Source: Bactrocera neohumeralis (taxonomy: Eukaryota; Arthropoda; Insecta; Diptera; Tephritidae). Taken from it: a stretch of 64,000 bases of DNA. The translations under genes were made by a program, and so were the position numbers. This document shows positions 10,301-20,924 of this stretch, one piece after another; the first letter of the stretch is position 1; every line of letters begins with the position of its first letter. The notes below the pieces were generated by a model, which saw only the letters and a list, made by a program, of their open reading frames with translations, made no database searches and was not told the origin of the DNA. Where the stretch lies: contig NC_065923.1 in assembly GCF_024586455.1 (NCBI RefSeq), positions 37,620,370-37,684,369 of the forward strand. The letters are read 5' to 3'.

Positions 10301-11661
10301 CCTCGCTTTAGAAAAAACTTAAAGGGACGCAGCTTAATGCCAGAAGGCCACACTGAAGAGGAGAAAACAGCATTAAAAAAAGATGGGGACACACCTAGCT
10401 TAAAGTTTATCCTCTTAAGAATATTAACATCGGTATCTTTCTTAATTAATTTATAACATAGAAGATGCTCTCTATCAACATTAGCATGTTTAACAACAAA
10501 AGATATAATATCTTCCTCCGTGACTGAGTTCTTAAAAGCAGATAAGTGAATCCATTTCTTGGGTATGACGACATCGAGATCAACATTGGCATTAACACCA
10601 ACAACAGTTGAAGTGGCTGGGGACTTTTTGTTCCTGGTACTCACTTTTAACTTCAAATTTCTGTTAGCAGGAATTGAAGTAGAAGAGTTGTTTACAGAAT
10701 CAACGGCGACAGAGTGAGCAGCATTGACAGCGACAGGTTGGCGAGCTGGTTTAGCAGCAGCTGTTGGATTGTTATTGGCTTTCGAGTGAGTGTTGATGTT
10801 CCTACCAACAGCGTCAGCATATGTATTGACATTATTATTAACAGCAGCAATAGAGCGAGCGGAGCAAGCAGCAGACGGAGCAGCCGAGAGTGCTTTCGAA
10901 GTAGCGGGAGCAAGATAATCCATACTCACACAATCAGTGGGAGCAGAAACAACAACTTTTGGCGACGGAGCATTTGTACTCGCAATAGTCGTAGAAGTAG
11001 AGATAGAGTTTGCAGTAGTTGAAGCTGCAGAGAGTACCTTCAGTGTAGCGGGAGCGAGATAGTTCTCACACACGTTATCAGCAGGAACAGTGGTGTTAGA
11101 CGGAGCAGCGATTGTGTAGTCACTGGTAACAACAGCAGTCGCAGCAGTGAGAGTGGGGTTGGCAGCAGAGAAATTGACATTGTCGGACAATTTCTTATGC
11201 ACAGTGCAGATCTCTGATTTGAGTTCGTTAAGCATAGCGATTAACGATTTACGATCATCACATAATTGCTGTATTAACGCGAGCGCCTTCGTTTGTTCAC
11301 TTCTCAGTGAACTTACTTCCCGTAAAAGAGAATTAAGCACTACATTTTCTTTGTTATGATTGTTATGCTCCAACAAAGGTTCAGCTATTTCACTGTTCGA
11401 TTGTTCAGAATTTTGTTGTTGCGAACTTAAATTATGAGTGCATTGAACTTCGCGCACTGATGGCGACGCAGGCGGCGAGCGAATGGAATTTCTCCGAACT
11501 ACCGCGCAGGCTTTACAATAAAAAGCATTTTTAGATTTCACCAATAAATCTACATCAGCCTGTGATAGATTCACGCACGACAAGTGAAATATTTGATTGC
11601 ATTTATGGCAACCAATCTTGGGCTGAGCACGGTCAACTCTATGCCCGCAAACACAGGGCAT
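10279..11661 (-). CDS. LINE ORF1: Gag-like RNA-binding protein with PHD finger
   Basis: 460 residues from the ATG at 11,661 ('MPCVCGHRVDRAQ'). The N-terminus carries a PHD-like C4HC3 zinc finger: Cys pair at 'CVC', 'CHKC', 'HLSC', then 'CKAC' over about the first 55 residues. Next comes a leucine-rich coiled-coil stretch ('LLREVSSLRSEQTKALALIQ'), a long Ala/Ser/Thr/Asn-rich low-complexity region, and a C-terminal globular part starting around 'KKWIHLSAFKNSVTEEDI' as in related insect LINEs. Such proteins bind the element RNA. The frame is open upstream of the ATG for 82 more codons only because the interrupted RTE gene happens to be in phase; I use the ATG because it is the first inside the element. 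The end overlaps the open frame of ORF2. Confidence 0.87.
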   Translation of the reverse strand: MPCVCGHRVDRAQPKIGCHKCNQIFHLSCVNLSQADVDLLVKSKNAFYCKACAVVRRNSIRSPPASPSVREVQCTHNLSSQQQNSEQSNSEIAEPLLEHNNHNKENVVLNSLLREVSSLRSEQTKALALIQQLCDDRKSLIAMLNELKSEICTVHKKLSDNVNFSAANPTLTAATAVVTSDYTIAAPSNTTVPADNVCENYLAPATLKVLSAASTTANSISTSTTIASTNAPSPKVVVSAPTDCVSMDYLAPATSKALSAAPSAACSARSIAAVNNNVNTYADAVGRNINTHSKANNNPTAAAKPARQPVAVNAAHSVAVDSVNNSSTSIPANRNLKLKVSTRNKKSPATSTVVGVNANVDLDVVIPKKWIHLSAFKNSVTEEDIISFVVKHANVDREHLLCYKLIKKDTDVNILKRINFKLGVSPSFFNAVFSSSVWPSGIKLRPFKFFLKRGENSAAD

Positions 11662-11697
11662 TAATAGCGATAAAATAAAAAAACGCGGAGCAGAAAA

Positions 11698-12172
11698 GAC
11701 ATCGTGGCGGGGGCAGCTCTCATTAGCGCGCTCCAAGCGCTCATAGAAGGCGTCTTTGGTCACATCGTCCTTCTCTTCCGTCGGGGCGTGGGCGCAAATC
11801 AGCGATATGTTGAAGAACCTCGCTTTGATGCGGATTGTGGCTAGACGTTCATTCACCGGAGTGAATGATAGTACTCGGCGACGGAGTCTCCACGAATCCA
11901 ACACCAAACTTGCGCTCCTTTATATGGCCACTGTAGTAAATGTCACAAGGACCTACTCGTCTCTGTCCTTTTCCCGTCCATCGCATTTCTTGGACGGCGG
12001 TGAAGTCAGCCTTTATTTTTGCGAGGACATCAACCAGCTGGGCAGCGGCACCTTCCCAATTAAGGGTCCGGACATTCCAGGTGCATGCCCTCAAATCGTA
12101 GTCCTTATTCCGTTTGCCATGGTCGTCATCAAAAGGGGGGTCTCTCATCCGAGGCTGTTTCAATGTTTTCAT
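11698..12172 (-). pseudogene. RTE-like LINE, N-terminal endonuclease half
   Basis: The first ATG (12,172) opens 'MKTLKQPRMRDPP', followed by the APE-type endonuclease start 'ACTWNVRTLNWEG' and the Glu-containing 'AVQEMRWTGKG'. Near 11,885 the reading frame slips; the other frame carries on with 'RRVLSFTPVNERLATIRIKA' and 'ISLICAHAPTEEKDDV', ending 'ESCPRHDV' at the Jockey insertion. Catalytic residues present up to this point look intact. The piece is non-functional because of the frame change and the insertion. Confidence 0.88.
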
Positions 12173-12554
12173 TGGTATTGTTTTTTTTTACGTGGCGGAT
12201 CCCAAGCCCAGCGCACAACCCTTGTAGGGAATGTTTCGCCTTCTCACTTTAGCTCGCCTTCGAACGGATGTTCTTAGGCTACCCAGAGGATACTTGGTCA
12301 AAGACCGGAAGTAGTGAGCTGCTAGAGCCATGTGTAAAAGAATCGTTTCTGGCCACTCCCAAGTGAATGGCGATCAGAGAACTTTCCTCACATGCGTGAA
12401 CTTCTACACATGACTCCATCCTCCAAAAAAACTTTAGTTGCACGGAATTTAATGTGTTTATTACTGGCATCCCGTCTTTTTTGATTTTAGCTACTCAAAA
12501 TTCCATATAGGATCAATAAATGCACTGCTTTTACAATTTTAATTTAAAATTGGG

Positions 12555-12690
12555 CAGGGCATTTTCACGGATAGATGGAAATTAAGAGAGAAGGTAGACG
12601 ATTAAGTCTTTTATCGGAAGCTCTTTATAAATTAACCATTGCATCGTCTTTAAAGCGAAGGTGGCTGCCATCAAGATAGCGGGACATATA
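12555..12690 (+). mobile_element. LINE RNase H remnant (copy A)
   Basis: A decayed start of a LINE RNase H domain: 'TDRWKLREKVDD', a stop, then 'VFYRKLFIN'. The same remnant, a little better preserved, sits in copy B at 56,970 ('KLRVRVRDGVFYREIST' after a stop). Its presence in both copies suggests it was already there before the block duplicated. Confidence 0.55.
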
Positions 12691-12699
12691 CTAATAATG

Positions 12700-14660
12700 T
12701 GGAAATATTTGTATAAAATTATGCAAATGTTAAATCTTATTAAATTTAAAAAATTTTCATATATTAAAGCTTTTTACCTAAGTATGCAAAAGTTTTGAAT
12801 ATTTTTCTGTACTAAACAAATGAAGTCTCTCGCTGAGTACATTTCTCAGCGAATGCATCATCAATCGCATTCAAAAATTCTAAAAATACAAATTTTAAAA
12901 TTCCTCCGCAAATACCAGCAACAGAACTAAGTAATCCAATCAAATCTAATCCGAATTACTATTAATTTATGCACTCTAAGAAACTTATTTGCAAGCCTCT
13001 GGCATTGAAATCCATGCGAAGTTATTCCTGCATTCTCATCCGTCGCGCTGTTTTCTAATTCCTCTCTCTTGTGCGAGTACAATCCCAATTCGACGAAAAC
13101 ATGCTTTTCTAATACTTATTTTCGAATGCCGCATATAAAGACGCATTGAATTATGCATGTGTACAAGTATCCTTACATAAATATACATACATACCAGTAT
13201 ATGCGAAACTGCGGATGTTCGCAGCAATTTCTTTAATCTCAAATCAATTTACTTCGTCAGTTTATTTCACATTCAATAAATGGATTTCCTCATATAAATA
13301 GTCAGCTCAACAATATGTTTTGCAAAATGCCATGGAAGCGCTTTTTGTTTATTTACAAGCATTGCTCATAAGCCGTACATATATCACGGAACCACACAAA
13401 TTCGAAAGTGATTCTTTTGAGGACATAATCTTCAAACAAATTCTGTGAGAATAAATGAAATCGATGATGCACCATACAAAAATAAATACCACATCGCCTT
13501 TGACTTAGACCAAATTTTTGCAATCAGTATTAAAATAATTTAAAATATAGATAATACTCGTCACTTTTGGATGATAATGACGAATCTAAGCTCTTTTAAA
13601 TTTATCAGTAAACCGTTTTAATTAAAATGGTTGCATCCAGTATTCCTTATTAAATGAATTCTTTAAGCGATTACAATCATATTTTTGGACCTCCTTTATT
13701 TTTTGTGTGTCAAGGATTCATTGCTAATTATTTCATTTTTTTTTTTGTTTTGTTTCTGAAATATCTATCTCCATTCTATCTCTAGTTTTTACTATCCAAC
13801 TAAATTTGTCTGCTATATCTTGAGCGCACTCCTAGATATGCTATATAGACTAAGCTAAAGAGACTAATATAATACATACATATATGTGGGAATGAGAAAC
13901 AGAAAAACAGACTTAATAAGGGAAATATTGTCGTAGAATTTGTAGAATGCTTTGGAGACAATAGATGTAAAAGTTTCACTGGGAAGCAATGAATTGTGCA
14001 CAAGTACTAATTCCCATTTACATGTATGAATACATTTTACTAGCGAACTCTTACATTTTAAATGTACTTAAGTGCTCCACTAGACCTACGTGAATTCAAC
14101 CAACCGGGATAGGGCATAACAAAACTATAAACTCTACTAATTACAAACAAGTTAGTGCACAGCAGCTGTGCGAACTTAACGGGCAAACATTGTTGGAAAA
14201 CAAAAGCTATTAGCCATTAGCAGCTAAAGTGTCAGGTAGTTGGAGGTGCAAGCTGCCACTTCGAATTTCATCTTGAGAGCCACTCCGTTTCAAATTTTCA
14301 ATAAATAAATTTCTACTGTAAAAATCTCTTAGTAATTTAGCGAGCATTAAGTTACAAAATGACGAATTTTGTTTGTGAAATTGAAATGCCTTACTCACTT
14401 ACAAAATAACTTAGAAATCAAACCCCTTACTATTGAACGGAACGCATGCGAAAGTTAATGCGTTTACTGAGCTGCACTTAAGGCCGCAGAATTTTTTTGA
14501 AAAGAACACGTCAGTTAGGCTTGCAGAAAAAATCACTGAATTGTTCGCCAGACAAAGCATCCGAGTATGAGTAATACCTCATTCCACATACCTAAACATT
14601 TTGTGAAGCATAATAATACGGTTGTTCATTTGAGTAAAATTTCTACTTACTGACCAATAT
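12700..14660. repeat. Duplicated block, copy A part 2
   Basis: Collinear with 58,065-60,380. Anchors: 'aaattcctccg', 'agcaacag', 'taatccaatcaaatctaatc', 'cgaattactatt', 'gaattatgcatgtgtacaag', 'ttcgcagcaatttctttaat', 'cacattcaata', 'agcgattacaatcatat', 'gtcgtagaatttgtagaatg' and 'ggaggtgcaagctg'. Copy A lacks the RTE piece that interrupts copy B at 59,430-59,847: at 14,070 the sequence runs straight through. The 68-codon (13,036-13,242, minus) and 81-codon frames in the two copies share an N-terminus but differ mostly at amino-acid changing sites, so I call no gene. Confidence 0.88.
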
Positions 14661-15693
14661 ACTGGATAAGTGTTTTTTGTGTAAAATATGTAGTATTTAT
14701 TTGCGCCATTTTACTAGAGCCTTATCTACATATTATTTTATAAGGTACTTTGAATTAAACGCCGCAATGTCACTGACCTTAATGCTTGCCATAAACTCCC
14801 CCTCAATTTTTTGCATCAAATTCTCTTCCACTGAACTATTCAATTTCTTTCCCTCGGTAGCCATAGACTTGTGCAAACATAAGTCAATATAACATATGTT
14901 GTAGCGCGTAGAAACTTTTAAGTACCACATAATAAATTTGTGTGTTTCCTATCTTCACATATTGACTCTTAAGATATTTACCATCAACACAACAACACCA
15001 AATATTAATAAGTAATTGCACATTGTCCTCCACTAATCAACATTTTTCTTTTGTGACATTTTCATTCTCTCGCCGTTGATCAACAAGTGCTGCACTTCGC
15101 CGAGTTCTTCGCTATAATGCCAACCAAAGGAGTCACTGCAACCCACACAGACAGTCGTCGTTTTCATGGACAAATATCTGGACCTTATATTGTTTGTTGT
15201 TCATAACAACGACAACAATTGATTTGGGAGTGACAATGAACAAAGTGCTTCACAAACCAATCAACTTCGACATGTAAACATTGTGGCGAGATCTTTAGCG
15301 CATAAATGCAGAGAATTGCATACAGAGCACTGGGTGTAAGACCGAGGCAACTTAATCACAGTCAGGTAGAAAATGTAAAAATCCAAGTGGTCGCATGCAC
15401 ATAAATTAAGCTTTGCCGTTGACACTTAGTTGGCTATCATTTTAACGTTTCACTTTATTGTTTTTTTAAGTCACACTGGAAAAGTACAAAGCCAAACATA
15501 CAATTTTGCTTTAATGAAATTGCATGGTAACTTCTTTATTACATAAACATTCATCTCTGTCATGCCTGCAGCATTCTTCAATCGTTCACCGTCCTTCGTT
15601 CGGCGCCGTTCGTTTTGTGACCTGGATCGCCTATATCGACGCTTGCTCTCTTACTCACACACACACTCGTACATACATTTGGTAATTGTGCAG
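14661..15693. other. Upstream of the gustatory receptor; no exon recognised
   Basis: The first exons (N-terminus, first membrane segments) of the receptor at 15,694 should lie upstream, but I could not recognise them here. A slightly GC-richer patch at 15,560-15,660 shows no receptor motif. Other sequence is AT-rich and featureless. Confidence 0.4.
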
Positions 15694-18227
15694 AGCCACT
15701 GATATTTGTTTGTCCATTATTGTGGTTGGCATCAGTGCCATCGTATTGGCACGCAAAAAGCCGACATTGATGCTGGATTGGTGCGAAATCGAGTGCGACT
15801 TGCCGGAGTATTTAACGCAAATGGAGAAAGGACGTCTGGCGTACAGAATTAAAATGATGATATGTGTGGCCATGATGTTGTCACTCGGTAAGTTGGATGA
15901 TCATTTGGTATGACACAGAGTAGTACATATGTATGATAGTCGGGTAGTTGCAAGTGAAGGAGTAGGGAATGAGAGCGACCAGGTGTGCGTTGAGTGCTTA
16001 AAGAATTTATAAGAATTTGGAATATACATATGTATGTACTTGTGCTAGGTTGACAAGCACCAATTTGAGACCTCTTACAGTCAGCAGTTTGTCAGGAAAA
16101 GCATGCCTAAGTTCGTGAAGAACGAAATAATAGATAACATTCGAGCTTTTAAAGGGTATTTCACATTCGGAACGCTCTTCCATTGCATGACTTTACTTAA
16201 ATCTGCACCAAATAGTCCAGATCTTGCGATTTATCTTAGAAGCCACGCGATATAGTGCGTTCACCAAAAGTTTCCTTCAATAAATTGATTCTTTCGTTGG
16301 CTGTATGGCATGTAGAGCCGCCTTGTTTGAACCAAAGGTCGTCCATATCAACACCCTCTCTTTAAGCTACGAAAAAGTCATAAATCATAGCCTTGTATCA
16401 TTCCCCTTGTCTGTTGCGTTATGACCGGCTTCATTTTTAAATAAGTTTCGATCAGTGAGCTCTTCCGCCCATAGAACACACCACACAGTGAGTGAACAAT
16501 ATCTTATGGATTATCATTACTTGAAACGCAAAAATTTAGTTTATTTAACGGAAAGTGAGCTTCATCGCTGAACAAAATAATTTTATGAAGATCGGGATCG
16601 GTGGCAATCTCGTTTTGCGTCCATTCACCGAAAGTGCGACGCATTTGATTGACGTTCGGTATTACTTTTTGCAAGAGTTGTATTTCCCGTCATGAAAAAA
16701 GCATGGACAGTATATAGAATTTTATTTCAACTAAAACAAAAGAGCTTTTTTTAATTCGCAACATCTCTCTTGGGATTCCATGCTATTTCTAGCTAATTTG
16801 TGTCATTATGCTTCCTTTACATATGCTCGTATGAGATTTTCTTTAAATTTACAGTTTATATTTTCAGGTGAACATCTGCTGACTATCTTATCCAACATAC
16901 ACGATTCCAACTATTGTCCCCAGACCGAGGACCCTTTCGAGAACTTCCTTATTCTGACTAATCACTGACATCCACTGGCTATTTGGGGTAAAGTGCTGAA
17001 CATATTCTGCACCTTCATCTGCAATTATTTTATGACTAACATGGATGTTTCGCAGCTCAAGTTATGACTGTTAAATATCGCCAGACTTGGCTTGGCAGCG
17101 AGATTTTCGACGCAAGCGAGTTAACGATAACTTATTCATTTTTTGGGGTAAGGATATATATAAATGATCAGCTTGTCGACCTTTACCACTTTCAAATATA
17201 CAAACGCCTTTTTTAAGATACTTTTGAAATTGCTTACTTTGGCTGCTCACTGAACGGCCGACACAGCGTATGCCTGAAATGTACTGGTCGACGCATGGAA
17301 AACTTTCACATAAGCAAGACCGGAACTTGTTCGAGAACTTCTGCACACGCATTGACGGCGCATATTTCGCTCATCACGATGAAGGGTATTTTTTTTTCTG
17401 GAATAATTTGTATTTCATTTGTGTGCAACTGTTGCGTAGTCTTAAGTGAGTTTATACAAGCCTCGGTAATACTATATAATTTAGTTCGCGTGATGAGTAA
17501 TAGCCGGCAATTTTATGTCTCGTCTGCTTTTCTCTCTCTCTCATTTTAGCAAAATGTCATCGCTCGCCCATGTCGCGTGCTTTTACTTTTCGCTATTCTT
17601 TCTTATCCGCCGCACGTTGACCGTCTCATTGTATTCGGCCAGCATCAAAGATGAGTCACGGAAGCCGTTGCGCGTGCTACGCTGAGTGCCCAAAGAGTCC
17701 TGGTGCACTGAGGTGAAACATTTCTCGGAGGATATTAGCACCGATTTGGCATGAAATTATTTTATCTCACACGGAAATTGGTGCTGAGCGGTTGTAATGT
17801 ATAGCCTTGCATTCCGCCGGTCGCTTGTCCATGAGCAGTCACGTGTGCTGGCACTTCGGCGCTTCGCCTATTCATTACTTCTGCACTCATACTTTTTACC
17901 TGCCTATGGCTTATGTACGTGGCATGTACCACTGCCGTTGGACTTCGACCATTTTTGCTTTGTTATGTGATTACCTTTACTTACTTCCTCTTGGTGCAAT
18001 CAGCTTTCTGATTTTCGCTTACACGCTTTTTGTTGTCTTTCTTCAAGTTGACTTCCCTTTTTTATACACAAGTATCAATTTACCATATTCAAGCTAAATA
18101 ATTAATAGTCTTGTTTACTGGTTTTCTGGGATTCTGGTTTTCTGGTGTTTTCTGCTTTCTGTTATTGTGTATTTTATATTATTAGGTTGCTGGAACTGTA
18201 GTGACATATGAGTTGGTGCTTATATAA
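15694..18227 (+). pseudogene. Sugar gustatory receptor (Gr64/Gr5a/Gr61a type), broken
   Basis: Seven-membrane-segment taste receptor of the insect sugar-receptor subfamily, normally in the dendrite membrane of taste neurons. Exon A, 15,694-15,887: 'VLARKKPTLMLDWCEIE' then 'RLAYRIKMMICVAMMLSLG', with a good donor (gtaagt). Exon B from 16,868 after 'ttttcag': 'EHLLTILSNIHDSNYCPQ', 'TEDPFENFLI', then a TGA at 16,966, later 'ICTFICNY'-like sequence and more stops. Around 17,260-17,450: 'MPEMYWSTHGKL', 'AHISLIT' and 'NNLYFICVQLLRSLK' in differing frames, donor gtgagt. Exon D from 17,550: 'KMSSLAHVACFYFSLFFL', 'RRTLTVSLYSASIKDESRKP', TGA at 17,683, then 'VPKESWCTEVKHFSED'. A shifted frame gives 'MKLFYLTRKLVLS', and 18,186-18,227 gives 'GTVVTYELVLI' with TAA where Gln is expected. 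Exon order and splice phases are kept, so it decayed in place. The N-terminal exons are not seen. Confidence 0.87.
16170..16680 (-). mobile_element. Dead mariner-like transposase fragment in the receptor intron
   Basis: On the minus strand: 'FGEWTQNEIATDPDLHKIIL' followed by 'FSDEAHFPLNK', which holds the first catalytic Asp, then after several stops 'DDLWFKQGGSTCHTANERIN', where the second catalytic Asp is replaced by Gly (family: QQDG). No terminal repeats were identified. It lies between exons A and B of the gustatory receptor pseudogene and is related to, but diverged from, the fragments at 20.1, 21.0, 24.2, 32.1 and 52.8 kb. Confidence 0.78.
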
Positions 18228-18559
18228 TTCCTTCAGGATAACAAACTTCCAAAATGTGTTAGCAGCATGCGTAAACTGTCATATCCCGGCAACAACAGTT
18301 CGCATTGAGCTTAGGTAAGTGGGTGGATTACAATTAATTGTTGTACAAATGCTATGATATCAACTCTGTAAGCAGAATAGATTTGTTCTATGAATCATCA
18401 AAATAAAAATGTAAAAATTAGAAAAAAAATTATTTATTTGTTTAAATATTATTGAAGCAGAATTCCGTAAAGGTAAGTAATAATACTTAAGATAAATCTA
18501 ATAACCTGCACTAACTTCTACTAGAGTAAAAATACATAAAATGTGAAAAATTTGTAAAC

Positions 18560-19735
18560 ATATACGGTAGTCGAAAAAGTCTTTTCACATTTTGTGAATA
18601 GATGTCGTTGCAGTCGTATATCTCCAGTGTTAGAAAGCTTCATTTAGCTGCAAAAAACTGAATTCGGAGAAGTTGAAAAAAAGTTACAGTTGTTCAAAAA
18701 TTAGTGAAAAAGGAAAGAATGCCAAGTCACAAATGAAATTTGCATACTTTACGAAGACGTTGCTGTATCAGTTCGTGTAGCACAACAATGGTTTGCCCAC
18801 TTTCGTTCTGGAAATTTCGATGTCAAAGATGCACCTCGCTCTGGCCTGTCGTTGAAAAGGTCGATGAAATTATGGAAAAGATTGACCAGGACCGTCACAT
18901 AAGCAGCCATGACATCGCTAAGGAACTTAGCATTCATCATCAAATAGTTTTGAACCATTTAAAAAGGGCTGGCTACGAAAAGAAGATCGATGTTTGTGTA
19001 CCACATGAATTGTCTGTGAAAAATTTAATGGACTCAATTAACATCTGCGATTCTTTGCTGAAACGAAATGAAATCGAACCATTTCTGAAGCGAATGATAA
19101 CAGGAGACGAAAAGTGGATCAAATACGACAATAATGTGCGAAAAAGATCATGGTCCAAGCGTGGTGAAGCTCAACAAATGGTCGCAAAGCCAGGATTGAC
19201 GCCTCGAAAGGTTTTGCTGAGCGTTTGGCGGAATTGGAAAGGAAAATCATCCCCTATGAGTTGCTCCCGGTTGGTAAAACGATTAATTTTACATTTTACT
19301 GTCAGCAACTGATGAAATTTAAGTAAAGAATCGAAAAACGGCAAGAACTGATAAACAGAAAGGGCTTCGTCTTTCATGAGGACAACGCTAGACCACACAC
19401 ATTTTTGATGACTCGGCAAAAACTGGGAGAAGTTGGCTGAGATGTTTTGATGCATCTACCATATAGGCCTGACCTTTCATCATCGGGCTACTATTTGTTT
19501 CGGTAAATACAGAACTACCGTAATGGAGTAAAGTTGGCTTCAAGAGAAGCCTGTGAAAATTACTTGTCTTAGTTTTCGCCGAGAAACCAGAAAAGTTTTA
19601 CACTGATGGAATAATGTCTTTAGCGGGAAAATGACAAAAAGTAGTCGACCAAATGGTACATATTTGGTTCATTACAGTTCATTATAAATAAAAAAAAATA
19701 AGTTGAAGTTTGATTAGATGTACGAAAAATATTTG
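18560..19735 (+). mobile_element. mariner (DD34D) element, inactive
   Basis: Tc1/mariner cut-and-paste transposon. The left end lies near 'ggtagtcgaaaaagtc' (18,565); the right end near 19,735 is degraded. N-terminal helix-turn-helix: 'YEDVAVSVRVAQQWFAHFRS', a frame change near 18,842, then 'VEKVDEIMEKIDQD'. First catalytic Asp in 'ITGDEKWIKYDNN' (19,106); mid-region 'RKRSWSKRGEA'. A second frame change near 19,240 leads to 'FHEDNARPHTFLMTRQKL', with the second Asp at 19,381. Exactly 35 codons on (19,486), where mariners have the third Asp, the codon is GGC (Gly). There is also a TGA at about 19,438. It lies just downstream of the receptor pseudogene. Confidence 0.88.
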
Positions 19736-20068
19736 TAAACATGATAGGCCTGAGCTTTAAATCTTAAAAAATTATAAACAATTTGTTCCCTAAACTCCTC
19801 AAATAGAATTTCTTGTTGGGTATTGTATTAATGCCGAATATGGAATTATAATATTATATATAGATTCAAATCCAGACTGTCAAAGTTGTTTGGAAGATGG
19901 ATAAAACATTTCGGAAGTCATACCTTCGGCGAAAGCGAAAAGAGACATAGCCGAAACTCACATTATCGTCTTAACAACCTTTGGATTGCTTCAATGCGCT
20001 GCGTCTGTTTATGAGGGTCTTTTGGATAATTTTTACAGAAGTTCTTGGTACTACAAAGGACGGCTAAC

Positions 20069-20515
20069 GGGTGATTCAAGGAGAAGTACTTTTTTCAATA
20101 GATTTTTTTTTCGACAGATCGAGTCGTCATATCAAGCTGTCAAGTTATTTTTCCTCAATATTGTCCGGCATATCACTATGAAGAGACTTACGCCAGAACA
20201 ACGTTTACAAATCGTTGAACTTTATTTCGAAATTCACCTTCTGTAAAAAATCTGTTTCGCGCGCTTTATGGTCAAAATAATCGACTTACTAAGCGTACTA
20301 TTCGCCAGGCCACCTTGAGACCTAGTATTCATTATTGGATAATATTATACCGTGTAGACCACGTCAAGGATGCACTAAAATAAATATAGCAGACGTAGCT
20401 TTAAGTATATACGAAAACCGTGAAGAGTCGATTCGGCGCCGTTTGCAGCAACTCGGCCCATATGGACAATATTCATCAAAGCGTGATGAAAATATCGTCC
20501 TACCACCACTCTGAT
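20069..20515 (+). mobile_element. DD41D-type mariner-like element, 5' part
   Basis: Begins with the terminal phrase 'cgggtgattcaaggagaagt', the same end seen at 53,600 in reverse. An ATG at 20,178 opens 'MKRLTPEQRLQIVELYFE', the N-terminal helix of this transposase family; after a stop the frame-shifted remains include 'RALYGQNNRLTKRTIRQ' and 'RRRLQQLGPYGQYSSKRDE'. Similarity is lost after about 20,515. Confidence 0.75.
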
Positions 20516-20924
20516 ACTATGAGCTCAGTCAATTAATTCGCGTAGATTCAATAAAATGTTACTTTTTAAATCTAATATAGAGTTACGCTTTAAGAAACGC
20601 CTAAGCGTGGATAGTTTAGGACTCGTAACTTCTTTTAGCATTTCGGTCAATAAGGATGCATTCTTTTAATAATATATATTGATCAATGTGTACGTCTTTT
20701 AAAAATAGGTAAGTACGATTAACGTAGAATAATTTGGTACTCAAAAGGAGACAATCTGTCAATATCTCCCGATAGCCCAGTATGGTGAATAGAACACCTC
20801 CGCTCGACTTTATTACAAATATTTTGAATACTACGAAATTGGTAAGTAACTAACAAGAAGGCGGCAAAGCGATACTTGCTAATAATATTCTTAATAATAG
20901 TTTAATAAGTTTATGATATTTATT

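Larger units (their letters stand above)
7059..11697 (-). mobile_element. Jockey/CR1-like LINE, nearly full length, inserted in the RTE element
   Basis: A complete LINE layout on the minus strand: 5' end at about 11,697, ORF1 with a PHD-type zinc finger, ORF2 with endonuclease and reverse transcriptase, a 3' UTR present twice, and an ATTT-type microsatellite tail at 7,059-7,080. The outer boundaries are read from the interrupted RTE protein: 'CPRHDV' ends at the 5' side and 'VLGDFNAW' resumes at the 3' side. I see no obvious target-site duplication; the insertion seems nearly blunt, with the A-rich tail and the target 'aaaat' shared. One frameshift in ORF2 is the only coding lesion noticed, so it is a young copy. 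Confidence 0.9.
5526..12440 (-). mobile_element. RTE-like LINE split by a second LINE
   Basis: Read on the minus strand: a 5' leader (about 12,440-12,173), the N-terminal endonuclease domain (12,172-11,698), then an inserted LINE (11,697-7,059), then the rest of the endonuclease, the end of the reverse transcriptase and a GAA-repeat tail (7,058-5,526). The proteins match the insect sequences usually labelled 'craniofacial development protein 2-like' or 'endonuclease-reverse transcriptase', for example 'TWNVRTLNWEGAAAQLVDVL' near the start and 'LLAYADDIDIIG' near the end. The copy is dead: a frame change near 11,885, a large in-frame deletion of the reverse transcriptase core, and a premature stop near 5,622. 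Two more pieces of the family lie at 28,265-28,564 and 59,430-59,847. Confidence 0.88.

Noticed and set aside
13036..13242. 68-codon minus-strand ORF whose counterpart at 58,363-58,608 shares 'MRLKKLLRT' and 'ILVHMHNSMR'
   Set aside because: About 16 of 66 aligned residues differ with few silent changes; best explained by neutral divergence of duplicated non-coding DNA, although one 3 bp indel keeps frame.
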